From assembly GCF_900110575.1 (NCBI RefSeq), contig NZ_FOEF01000020.1, positions 146,206 through 210,205 of the forward strand: 64,000 nucleotides of DNA, in the 5' to 3' direction. This DNA comes from Amycolatopsis saalfeldensis. GTDB taxonomy: Bacteria > Actinomycetota > Actinomycetes > Mycobacteriales > Pseudonocardiaceae. Position numbers and translations under genes: made by a program. How positions within the stretch are numbered: the stretch's first letter is position 1; every line of letters starts with the position of its first letter. Below are positions 57,253 through 64,000 of this stretch, piece by piece. Under the pieces are notes generated by a model. The model saw only the letters and a program-made list of their open reading frames with translations. It ran no database searches and was not told where the DNA came from.

Positions 57253-58464
57253 ATGCCGGAATCAGTGCTCGCGCCCGCCGTCACCGGACGCCGGTCGTTC
57301 ACGGCCGCGGCGGCGACGCTGGCGGCGCTCTACTCCGGCAACAACCTGCCGAGCGCGCTGTATGCGTTGCTGCGCGGCACTTTCGGCTTCTCCGCACTAG
57401 TGCAGACGCTGCTGTACGCGACCGCGGTGGCGGTGATCGTGCCCGCGCTGCTGGTGTCCGGCCCGTTGTCGGACCTGGTCGGGCGGCGGGGCCCGATGCT
57501 CTTCGCACTGGGCGCGTTCCTGGCCGGTGACGTGGTGTTCGCGCTGGCGCCCGGCACCGGCTGGCTGTTCGTGGCGCGGATCGCGCAGGGGCTCGGGATG
57601 GGCGCGGGCGCGGCGGCGGCGCAGGCGATGCTCGGCGACAGCGCGGGGGAGGGCCCGCGAGGTCAGCGCCGGGCCGCGATGACGGCCACCGCCTGTGTCA
57701 CCTTCGGCCTCGCGCTCGGGCCGCTGGCCGGCGGGCTGCTCGCCCAGTACGGTCCGGCGCCGCGGCACCTTTCGTTCGCCGTGCACGCGGCCGCGGTGCT
57801 GGCCGTCGCCTGCTTGGTGTGGCGCACGCCCCGGCCGGCGCCGGTGCAGGTGCGTGGCTGGCGCCCGCCGCGGCTGGGCGTCCCGGCCGCGATCCGGCGG
57901 ACGTTCGTGATCGTGGCCGCGTCCTCGTTCCTGGCCTGGGCGGTGCTCGGGATGTTCTCGGCGGTGGTGCCCTCGCTCGTCGGCACCCTGCTGGGCTCGG
58001 CGAACCTCGCCGTCGCCGCGGCGGCGCTCGCGCTGATGATCGCCACCTCCGGGTTCGTCCAGTTCGGGGCTCGCCGGCTGCCGCCCACCGCGGCCCAGGC
58101 GAGCGGCCTGGTGGTGCTCGCCGCCGGGCTGGCCGTGCTGGTGCTCGCGAACGGCGCGCACCTGCCGTGGCTGGTGGTCCCCGCGATGCTCGGCACGGGC
58201 GCCGGCCACGGGCTGGTGTTCACCGGCGCGCTCGCGGAGCTGGGCGCCGTCACGCCGCCCGAGGAGCGGGGCTCGGTGATCGGCACCTACTACGTGGTGA
58301 GCTACGTCGGGCTCGGCGGCCCGGTGATCGGCGTCGGCCTGCTCGCGATCGCGCACGGGCTGCCGTCCGCCACGGTGCTGGTCGCCGCCGTGATCGGCGC
58401 CTGCTGCCTGGTGCTGGCCCCGCTGGTGTTCCTGGAGATCCGCCGCCGCAATCGTCCACAGTGA
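57253..58464 (+). CDS. MFS transporter (probable drug/metabolite exporter)
   Basis: A 403-residue, twelve-helix major facilitator. Motif A appears as GPLSDLVGRRGPML after helix 2; helix 4/5 region GLGMGAGAAAAQAMLG; second half begins near FVIVAASSFLAWAVLGMFSA. Substrate unknown; the adjacent HxlR regulator favours an efflux role. Its stop lies inside a tandem 13-base repeat. Confidence 0.88.
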   Translation: MPESVLAPAVTGRRSFTAAAATLAALYSGNNLPSALYALLRGTFGFSALVQTLLYATAVAVIVPALLVSGPLSDLVGRRGPMLFALGAFLAGDVVFALAPGTGWLFVARIAQGLGMGAGAAAAQAMLGDSAGEGPRGQRRAAMTATACVTFGLALGPLAGGLLAQYGPAPRHLSFAVHAAAVLAVACLVWRTPRPAPVQVRGWRPPRLGVPAAIRRTFVIVAASSFLAWAVLGMFSAVVPSLVGTLLGSANLAVAAAALALMIATSGFVQFGARRLPPTAAQASGLVVLAAGLAVLVLANGAHLPWLVVPAMLGTGAGHGLVFTGALAELGAVTPPEERGSVIGTYYVVSYVGLGGPVIGVGLLAIAHGLPSATVLVAAVIGACCLVLAPLVFLEIRRRNRPQ

Positions 58465-58478
58465 ACGTCCACAGTGAA
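58453..58478. repeat. Tandem CGTCCACAGTGAA repeat at the MFS stop codon
   Basis: Two exact 13-base copies lie side by side; the first contains the TGA of the MFS gene. The unit belongs to a GTCCACAGTGG-like motif seen repeatedly in the window. Confidence 0.85.
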
Positions 58479-58490
58479 CCGGAGGAGCCC

Positions 58491-58991
58491 GTGAGCACAC
58501 GCCGGATCAACCACGAGGCGGTACGGCTGGAGGTGCCCGCGCGGGCGTCGTTCGCGGATTTCCGGGCCCGGTACGAGGAAGCCGTGCCGAAGGTGGACCT
58601 CGAAGGATTGGGGCGGCTCGTCGCCCGCGGCGCGGGCTGGCCGGAGGTCGAGGCGGCCGCGGAAGCCGGTGCGCCGCACGGCTTCATGCGGTACTGGGAG
58701 ACCGACGCCGCGGCGGTGATGGGCCTGGCCGGCCCGGTCCGGCCGTGCGTGACCTACCTGATGGGCAACCACACCATCGCCCGGCGGATGTTCGCCCATG
58801 ACCCCGGCGTGATGCTCGCGCCGCTGCGCACCACCATCCACGAGGACGGCGACGGCGCGGCCTGGTTCACCATCGACCTGCCCAGCAGCCGGTTCGGCAG
58901 CTTCGACCGGCCCGCGGTCGCCGCGGTCGGGCGCGAGTTGGACGACAAGGTCGCCGCCCTGCTGGCGCACCTCGGCGCGCCGGTAGGCTGA
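58491..58991 (+). CDS. DUF302-like protein
   Basis: A 166-residue cytoplasmic protein whose second half (VTYLMGNHTIARRMFAHDPG, MLAPLRTTIHEDGDGA, FDRPAVAAVGRELDDKVAAL) matches the DUF302 pattern; the function of that family is not firmly known. GGAGGA is five bases before the GTG. It follows the MFS gene by 26 bases and may be cotranscribed. Confidence 0.72.
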   Translation: MSTRRINHEAVRLEVPARASFADFRARYEEAVPKVDLEGLGRLVARGAGWPEVEAAAEAGAPHGFMRYWETDAAAVMGLAGPVRPCVTYLMGNHTIARRMFAHDPGVMLAPLRTTIHEDGDGAAWFTIDLPSSRFGSFDRPAVAAVGRELDDKVAALLAHLGAPVG

Positions 58992-59017
58992 CCCCGTACC
59001 TGGGGGAAGGACCGCGG

Positions 59018-59524
59018 ATGAGCACGGAACGGATCGGCCCGCCGACGACCGCGGGCGAGCGCGAGATGCTGCGCGCGTTCCTCGACTACCACCGCGCCAC
59101 CCTGGCGATGAAGTGCGACGGGCTGTCCGACGAGGACCTGCGGCGGCAGTCGATGCCGCCGTCGACGCTGTCGCTGCTGGGCCTCGTGCGGCATATGGCC
59201 GAGGTCGAGCGCGCCTGGTTCCGCCGCGTGATCGGCCAGGAGGACGTCGGCCTGGTCTGGTCCACCGAGGGCGACTTCCAGGTCGCCTACGACGCGGCCG
59301 AATCGACGCGGTCCGAGGCATTCGCCGCCTGGGAGGCCGAGGTCGCGCGGGCGCGCCGGATCGAGGAGCAGGCGGAGTCCCTCGACGTCGTCGCCCGCAA
59401 CCACCGCGGCGGCGAGGACGTCTCGCTGCGGCTGGTGATGCTGCACCTCATCCACGAGTACGCCCGCCACAACGGCCACGCCGACTTCCTCCGCGAGGGC
59501 ATCGACGGCGTCGTCGGCGCCTGA
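59018..59524 (+). CDS. DinB/DUF664 family (mycothiol transferase-like fold) protein
   Basis: A 168-residue four-helix-bundle protein of the DinB_2/DUF664 group. Metal-binding histidines are in GLVRHMAEVERAWFRR and in LHLIHEYARHNGHADFLREG. Relatives are thiol-dependent S-transferases using mycothiol or bacillithiol; the substrate here is unknown. It is unrelated to DNA polymerase DinB. Starts 26 bases after the DUF302-like gene. Confidence 0.85.
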   Translation: MSTERIGPPTTAGEREMLRAFLDYHRATLAMKCDGLSDEDLRRQSMPPSTLSLLGLVRHMAEVERAWFRRVIGQEDVGLVWSTEGDFQVAYDAAESTRSEAFAAWEAEVARARRIEEQAESLDVVARNHRGGEDVSLRLVMLHLIHEYARHNGHADFLREGIDGVVGA

Positions 59525-59560
59525 CCCCGCGTCTGCCTTGCCAGTCGCAAGCCAGAGGCC

Positions 59561-59566
59561 TACCGT
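59561..59566 (+). promoter_or_regulatory. -10 element of a leaderless promoter (PanE-like gene)
   Basis: TACCGT is followed by 7 bases and the GTG at 59574, which favours that GTG over the ATG at 59586. Confidence 0.55.
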
Positions 59567-59573
59567 CGGCGGG

Positions 59574-60503
59574 GTGACGAGTGGAATGCGGATATTGGTG
59601 GTCGGCGCCGGCGCGACCGGCGGGCTGTTCGGCGGCAGGCTGGTCCAGGCCGGCCGGGACGTGACCTTCCTGGTGCGCCCCGGGCGCGCGCGGGTGGTCG
59701 AGGAGCGCGGGCTGCGGATCACCGGCCTGGGCGAGAACACCGTGCTCAGCCCGAAACTGGTCCGCGCGGGCGAACTGTCCGGGCCGTACGACCTGGTGCT
59801 GTTCACGGTCAAGGCGGCGGGGCTGGCGGCGGCGATCGAGGACGTGGCGCCCGCGGTGGGCCCGGGGACGCTGATCCTGCCGGTGCTCAACGGCCTGCAC
59901 CACATCGACGAGCTGGTGGCCCGCTTCGGCGAGGAGCGCGTGCTCGGCGGGGTCGCGATCGTGATGACCACAGTGGACGGTGACGGCGACATCCGCCGGC
60001 TGTTCGACCTCCAGTCGCTGACCTACGGCGCCCGGGCCGAGCCCGCGCCCGCCGCGCTGGCGCAGGTGCACGCCGAGCTGTCGGGCGCCGGCTTCGACGC
60101 CACCCTCTCGACCGGCATTCTGGCGGACATGTGGGGCAAATGGGTCTTCATCGCCTCGCTCGGCGCGGTCACCTCGCTGATGCGCGGCACCGTCGGCGAG
60201 GTCGCCGACCAGCCCGGCGGGATCGAGTTCGCGGAGGCTGTCGTCGCCGAGTGCGCGGCCGTCGCCGAGGCGGCGGGCTACCCGGTGCCCGCGGCGTCGC
60301 TGGCGAACACCCGCGCCGCCGTGACCGAGCCGGGCTCACCGCGCGCGCCGTCGCTGTACCGCGACCTGACCGCCGGGCTCGAGGTCGAGGGCGAGCAGAT
60401 CTTCGGCGACCTGGTGGACCGGGCGCACAAGCTCGGCGTGGCGGTGCCGCTGCTGGAGCTGGTCCGGCTGAACCTGCGGGTCTACCGGTCGCGCCGGGCC
60501 TGA
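59574..60503 (+). CDS. Ketopantoate reductase family (ApbA/PanE) protein
   Basis: A ~309-residue NADPH-dependent reductase of the 2-dehydropantoate 2-reductase family. The nucleotide-binding loop is ILVVGAGATGGLFGGRL, then VLFTVKAAGLAAAIE and the catalytic-domain stretches ILPVLNGLHHIDELV and ILADMWGKWVFIASL with the conserved Lys. It may make pantoate for coenzyme A or be a paralogue with another 2-oxoacid substrate. Confidence 0.85.
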   Translation: MTSGMRILVVGAGATGGLFGGRLVQAGRDVTFLVRPGRARVVEERGLRITGLGENTVLSPKLVRAGELSGPYDLVLFTVKAAGLAAAIEDVAPAVGPGTLILPVLNGLHHIDELVARFGEERVLGGVAIVMTTVDGDGDIRRLFDLQSLTYGARAEPAPAALAQVHAELSGAGFDATLSTGILADMWGKWVFIASLGAVTSLMRGTVGEVADQPGGIEFAEAVVAECAAVAEAAGYPVPAASLANTRAAVTEPGSPRAPSLYRDLTAGLEVEGEQIFGDLVDRAHKLGVAVPLLELVRLNLRVYRSRRA

Positions 60504-60747
60504 GCCGGGCCGCGATCCCGGGTGAACCGGAACGGGCCGCGCGCCGTGAAAGGGGAGAGGGCACCGCGGGAGTGCCCACCGTGACACGGATGGACGGTCT
60601 TTCCGGGCGCACCGGTTCGAGTGGTGATTTTCCGCCACACCAGGACTGATACGCTCTGTAGTGGTGCCAGTCGACGTGCTGTGCGCGCGGGTGTCAGGCC
60701 CGGTTCAGGCCGGGTGTGAACCGCCGTGGGGAAGGATGCTTTCGGGT

Positions 60748-61599
60748 ATGGCGGACAGGTTCGAGTTCGTGCTCGACGTCGTCGAAGCTCTTGTGGTGGG
60801 CCAGGCGACGGGTGGTGACATCCGGCAGTACCCGCTGCGGATCGGCACGGTGCCGTCCGACCCGGTGCGCTTCATCCGCGTGGCGACCGAGGTCTACCGG
60901 GCACTGGAAGACCGCAGGCTGTCGATCCAGGGCGAGCTGCGCCCCCAGGTGCGCGCGGCGTTCGCGCTGATCGCGAAGCACCGGGTCTCGGTCGCGGTGA
61001 CCGGGGTGGACGGCCTCGGCGCCGACATCGCCGTGCTCGCCCTCACCGACGGCCGCCAGGCGCTCGGCATCACCCAGGACCCGCGTTCGGACGACCTGCT
61101 GTTCTCGCTGTTCGACGACGAGGACCTGGTGGAGGTCGTCACCGGGGTGCTGCCGCCCGCGCGGGCCGCCACCACCGGCGCGCACACCGTGCACCGCAAG
61201 GCGACCGAGACGGTGTCCAAGATGACCGCGCGGCGCCGGGCCGAGGCCGCGGAGGACGAGGAAGAGACCGACGCCTTCGGGATGATCGAGGTCAGCGGGG
61301 TGGTCCGGCCGCAGCGCGGCGAGCGGCGCCCGGCGCCCTCGGCCAACGGCGGCGTCGAGGTGCTGGAGCGCGTGCTGGCCGCGCCGCGGCTCGGCGGCGG
61401 CCACCTGGCGGTGACGGCCTGGAGCCGCCACGGCGAGCGCCTCGCCGGCGACCCGATCAGCTGGCTGGACACCGAGGACGGCCGTTACCTGGTCCACACC
61501 GCCACCGGCGATTCCGGTGAGCTGAGCGCGAAATACGTACCCGCGGGCCGGGCCGAGGTGGCCCGGGCCGTCCGCAACGCCATCGCCGCCGTCTACTGA
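60748..61599 (+). CDS. EspG-family type VII secretion chaperone
   Basis: A 283-residue ESX-associated EspG protein, the cytosolic chaperone that binds PE/PPE-type substrates. FEFVLDVVEALVVGQATGG, RFIRVATEVYRALEDRRLS, a central VAVTGVDGLGADIAVLALTD and the C-terminal region DPISWLDTEDGRYLVHTATG fit the family. The first of two possible ATGs (60736, 60748) is crowded by GGAAGG, so the second is preferred. It leads a T7SS locus: a small gene, a PPE-like gene and an EspC-like gene follow on the same strand. Confidence 0.85.
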   Translation: MADRFEFVLDVVEALVVGQATGGDIRQYPLRIGTVPSDPVRFIRVATEVYRALEDRRLSIQGELRPQVRAAFALIAKHRVSVAVTGVDGLGADIAVLALTDGRQALGITQDPRSDDLLFSLFDDEDLVEVVTGVLPPARAATTGAHTVHRKATETVSKMTARRRAEAAEDEEETDAFGMIEVSGVVRPQRGERRPAPSANGGVEVLERVLAAPRLGGGHLAVTAWSRHGERLAGDPISWLDTEDGRYLVHTATGDSGELSAKYVPAGRAEVARAVRNAIAAVY

Positions 61600-61634
61600 C
61601 GCCGCGGCCGGCGACCGAGGAAGGAGGTGCCCCG

Positions 61635-61760
61635 ATGAGCGAGACCGTCGAGGCGCTGCCGGCCGCGAAGCCCGAGGCGGCCGGGCAGAACCACCGGAAC
61701 CGGGAGGAGGGCTCGCGCGAGTTGTTCGCGCCGCGGCCCGCCGCCGGCGATCAGAGCTGA
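61635..61760 (+). CDS. Small 41-residue protein in the ESX locus
   Basis: Begins ATGAGCGAG with a perfect AAGGAGG seven bases upstream and reads MSETVEALPAAKPEAAGQNH, continuing NREEGSRELFAPRPAAGDQS to a TGA ten bases before the PPE-like gene. It is hydrophilic and Pro/Ala/Glu-rich, without a membrane segment or WXG motif. The strong ribosome site, G/C-rich third positions and tight operon spacing make it a likely real gene; no family is recognised. Confidence 0.7.
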   Translation: MSETVEALPAAKPEAAGQNHRNREEGSRELFAPRPAAGDQS

Positions 61761-61770
61761 AGGGAACCCC

Positions 61771-63648
61771 GTGTCTCTCACCGACCCGACGTTGCCTGCC
61801 TCATCGGTCTCCGACCCGTCGTCCCCGGACTACAACCCGCGCAGCCCGCTGTACGACGCGACCGCCGACCCCTCGTCCAAGTACTACGTGGGCCCGATCA
61901 AGCCCGACGACGTGCTGTCGGGCGACCAGATCCGGGCCGAGGCGACCGAGCAGATCGACCAGGAGATCAAGGACGGCTGGCTCGGCCCGGTCGTGGACCC
62001 GAAGGTCCGGGACCAGAAGATCCAGGAGCTGTACCAGCAGCACCTGGACGAGGCCAGGCAGCGCCTCGACGAGGGCCTGCAGATCCGCCAGACCGGCGGC
62101 GCGCCGCACACCGTCTGGGCCAACGCCTCGCACGAGCAGATGCAGCAGGCGATCTCGCAGAACGCCGACTCCGCCACGGTCGCGGCCTCCTCGGAGGAAT
62201 GGGTCAGCGTCGGCAACGAGCTGGCCGGGCACCAGCAGAACCTGGCGCAGGCGATCAACGCGAGCACGTCGAACTGGTCCGGCGGCGGCGGTGACGCCGC
62301 GCGCGAGCACCTCGCGAACGTCGGCAAATGGCTCGGCACCACGGCGCAGGGAGCGACCCTGTCCGGGCGGCAGCAGGAGATCCACTCGCAGACGCTGAAC
62401 GAGACGCAGAAGGCGATGGCGGCCAACCCGCCGGTCCCGTTCTCGGTGCAGGACTCGAACGCGCAGCTGCAGCAGATCAAGGACCCGGTCGCGTACGCGC
62501 AGCAGGCCGAGCAGGCGCAGGCGACCTACCGCGAGCAGCAGGCCGCGCGCGGGCAGGCCGCGCAGACCATGACGCGGTTCGACGAGACGATCGGCTCGGC
62601 CGTCGTGACGCCCCAGTTCCCGCCCCCGCCCAAGCTCGCGGGCTCGAGCGGCGGCGGCTCGGCCTCGGGTCAGTCGGGTTCGCCGGCGGGACAGCCCGGC
62701 TCGCCGAACGGCGGCCCCGGCGGTACCGGGCCCGGCGGCGGGGACAAGCCCGGGTTCGGCACCCAGAGCGGCCGGCCCGGATCTTCCGGCGGTGGCTCGG
62801 GCCCGGGCGGCAGTGGTCCGGGCGGCAGTGGCGGCAACCCGCCGGTGAACCTGCCTCCCGGAGGTGATTCCGGCGGCGGGCCCGGCGGTTCGGGCCCCGG
62901 CGGCTCCGGTCCTGGCGGCTCGGGCCCGGGCGGCTCGAATCCGGGCGGTGGCGGCAACAACCCGTCGTTCAGCCTGCCTCCCGGCGGGGGCCCCGGCGGC
63001 GATTCCGGCGACGGCACGCACATCCAGGGGTTCACCCCGCCGCCGGTGAACCTGCCCCCGGGCGGTGGCCCCGGTGGTTCGGGCCCCGGTGGCGTGCCGA
63101 ACATCAACATCCCCGGTGGCGGCGGCCCCGGACCCGGCGGGACCGGCCCCGGCTACACGCCGCCGTCGTTCACCCCGCCCGGCATCAACCCCGGCTCGAG
63201 CCTGGGTCCGGGCGGCGGTTCCGGCCCCGGCGCGACCGGCGGCAAGATCCCGGCCATCGGCCGTGGCGGCGGCGTCAACGGCGAGAGCATCGGCAGCCGC
63301 CTCGGCGGCGGCTCGGGCGGTTCCGGCGGTTCGGGAAGCTCGGGCGGTTCGGGCGGTTCCGGCGGCAAGGGCTCCGGCCTCGGCGGTCCGGGCAGCGGCA
63401 GCGGCGCGGCGGCCGAGGAGGGCGTGGCCGGGCGCGGCGCCGGCGGCGCGGGCGCGGGCGGCAAGGGCGCACCCGGTTCGCCCGGTATGGGCGGCATGGG
63501 CGCCGGCGGCAAGGGCGGTAAAGGCCCGGAGGACAAGGAGCATAAGATCGCCGACTTCGTGGAGTCGGATGATCCGTCGTTCTTTTCGCCGGATGAGGTT
63601 GTCGCGCCTCCGGTGATCGGTGACTGGAAGAACACGGACTGGAAGTGA
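61771..63648 (+). CDS. PPE-like ESX substrate with long Gly/Pro-rich C-terminus
   Basis: A 625-residue secreted-substrate candidate. The N-terminal ~300 residues are helical, with a WXG-like turn NWSGGGGDAAREHLANVGKW, as in PPE-type proteins. From ~300 the chain is Gly/Pro/Ser-rich with many GPGG, GGSG and LPPGG units, ending in a distinct acidic segment FVESDDPSFFSPDE and VIGDWKNTDWK. The tail resembles elongated, probably disordered, PPE extensions. GTG start with GAAGGGA upstream; the EspC-like gene follows after 7 bases. Confidence 0.85.
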   Translation: MSLTDPTLPASSVSDPSSPDYNPRSPLYDATADPSSKYYVGPIKPDDVLSGDQIRAEATEQIDQEIKDGWLGPVVDPKVRDQKIQELYQQHLDEARQRLDEGLQIRQTGGAPHTVWANASHEQMQQAISQNADSATVAASSEEWVSVGNELAGHQQNLAQAINASTSNWSGGGGDAAREHLANVGKWLGTTAQGATLSGRQQEIHSQTLNETQKAMAANPPVPFSVQDSNAQLQQIKDPVAYAQQAEQAQATYREQQAARGQAAQTMTRFDETIGSAVVTPQFPPPPKLAGSSGGGSASGQSGSPAGQPGSPNGGPGGTGPGGGDKPGFGTQSGRPGSSGGGSGPGGSGPGGSGGNPPVNLPPGGDSGGGPGGSGPGGSGPGGSGPGGSNPGGGGNNPSFSLPPGGGPGGDSGDGTHIQGFTPPPVNLPPGGGPGGSGPGGVPNINIPGGGGPGPGGTGPGYTPPSFTPPGINPGSSLGPGGGSGPGATGGKIPAIGRGGGVNGESIGSRLGGGSGGSGGSGSSGGSGGSGGKGSGLGGPGSGSGAAAEEGVAGRGAGGAGAGGKGAPGSPGMGGMGAGGKGGKGPEDKEHKIADFVESDDPSFFSPDEVVAPPVIGDWKNTDWK

Positions 63649-63655
63649 GCGGTTG

Positions 63656-64000
63656 ATGGCGGGCACTTTTCAGGTTGAGCCGGATGATCTGGTCGCGCAC
63701 GCGAGTCATTTGGACGGTTTGGTGGATCGTTTGCATACGGCGGTGCAGGCGGCGGACAGTGCTATGTCGACGGATGCGTATGGGTTGTTGTGTGCGTTTT
63801 TGCCGTTGATTGTGAATCCGACGGGTGAGAAGGCGAAGGAGGCGGTGAGTTCGGCGGGTGAGGGTGTGAAGACGACGGCGGACAATGTCCGTACTGCTGC
63901 CAAGACTTACCGTGAGGGTGATGAGGCGGAGGCGGAGCCGTTCAAGAAGCAGGCTGGTGCGGAGGTCGACGCGAAGCAGTTGCGGGTCGGCACGGTCGAG
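63656..64000 (+). CDS. EspC-like ESX secretion-associated protein (3' end beyond window)
   Basis: The first 115 codons of an EspC-like small substrate: MAGTFQVEPDDLVAHASHLD, DAYGLLCAFL, then a helix ending AAKTYREGDE, which holds the general T7SS export motif YxxxD (Tyr85–Asp89). It is followed by a Glu/Lys-rich continuation leaving the right edge. Codon use is unlike its neighbours: 33 of the 115 codons end in T and 8 of 9 Leu codons are TTG, hinting at foreign origin or a recombined patch. Confidence 0.8.
   Translation, partial: MAGTFQVEPDDLVAHASHLDGLVDRLHTAVQAADSAMSTDAYGLLCAFLPLIVNPTGEKAKEAVSSAGEGVKTTADNVRTAAKTYREGDEAEAEPFKKQAGAEVDAKQLRVGTVE

Noticed and set aside
61801..63666. A 621-codon antisense frame in the PPE-like gene
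   Set aside because: Ala/Arg/Gly repeats mirror the Gly/Pro repeats of the real gene; no start signal.

Overview
The window is very GC-rich, with strong G/C preference at third codon positions, many GTG starts and several leaderless promoters. The gene order pdxS/pdxT–yebC–ruvCAB–yajC–secDF–apt–rel, together with type VII secretion genes, Ku and an SAH riboswitch, points to a high-GC actinobacterium. Amycolatopsis or another Pseudonocardiaceae is my best guess, from recall of similar proteins and not from any search.

Layout. 1–13,082 is conserved core: vitamin B6 synthase (pdxS leaving the left edge, pdxT), yebC, a DUF4262 protein, a cupin, Holliday-junction resolution (ruvC-ruvA-ruvB), the Sec accessory translocon (yajC-secD-secF), adenine salvage (apt) and the stringent-response enzyme (rel). 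13,090–18,600 begins with a decayed IS481-type transposase, then a hydrolase, a crotonase-fold protein and a class IV aminotransferase, then membrane cyclophilin and a metallo-beta-lactamase-fold hydrolase. 18,660–32,900 is accessory: YibE/F transporter with a repeat-rich tail, divergent GlxA/PfpI genes, a giant AfsR-type regulator, a secreted M15-like metallopeptidase candidate, AraC and STAS regulators, a secreted CocE-type hydrolase with a likely TetR repressor, a LigD-like protein that appears to have lost its catalytic residues, and an SRPBCC protein.

33,018–44,650 holds pyruvate dehydrogenase (quinone), a TetR–ABC–ABC drug-export operon, Ku, small proteins, S-adenosylhomocysteinase behind an SAH riboswitch and terminator, and a DinB2-type polymerase. 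44,934–48,512 is a Ser/Thr kinase followed by two paralogous FHA proteins. 48,550–60,503 contains divergent marR/ribA, a very large Tat-exported discoidin protein, TauE, flavin reductase, a beta-lactamase-fold protein, an HxlR–MFS pair and small metabolic genes. 60,748 to the right edge opens a type VII (ESX) secretion locus: espG, an unlisted 41-codon gene, a PPE-like Gly/Pro-rich protein and an EspC-like substrate with foreign-looking codon use.

How they work together. Most of the left third is housekeeping. The best regulatory logic is at ahcY, where one RNA segment can pair either in the SAH aptamer or in a terminator, predicting an ON switch; a possible pseudoknot lies downstream in the same leader. 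Other candidate circuits are the kinase/FHA cluster, the paired operators between marR and ribA, and the palindrome before the CocE hydrolase. No CRISPR array, prophage, complete tRNA or rRNA was seen.
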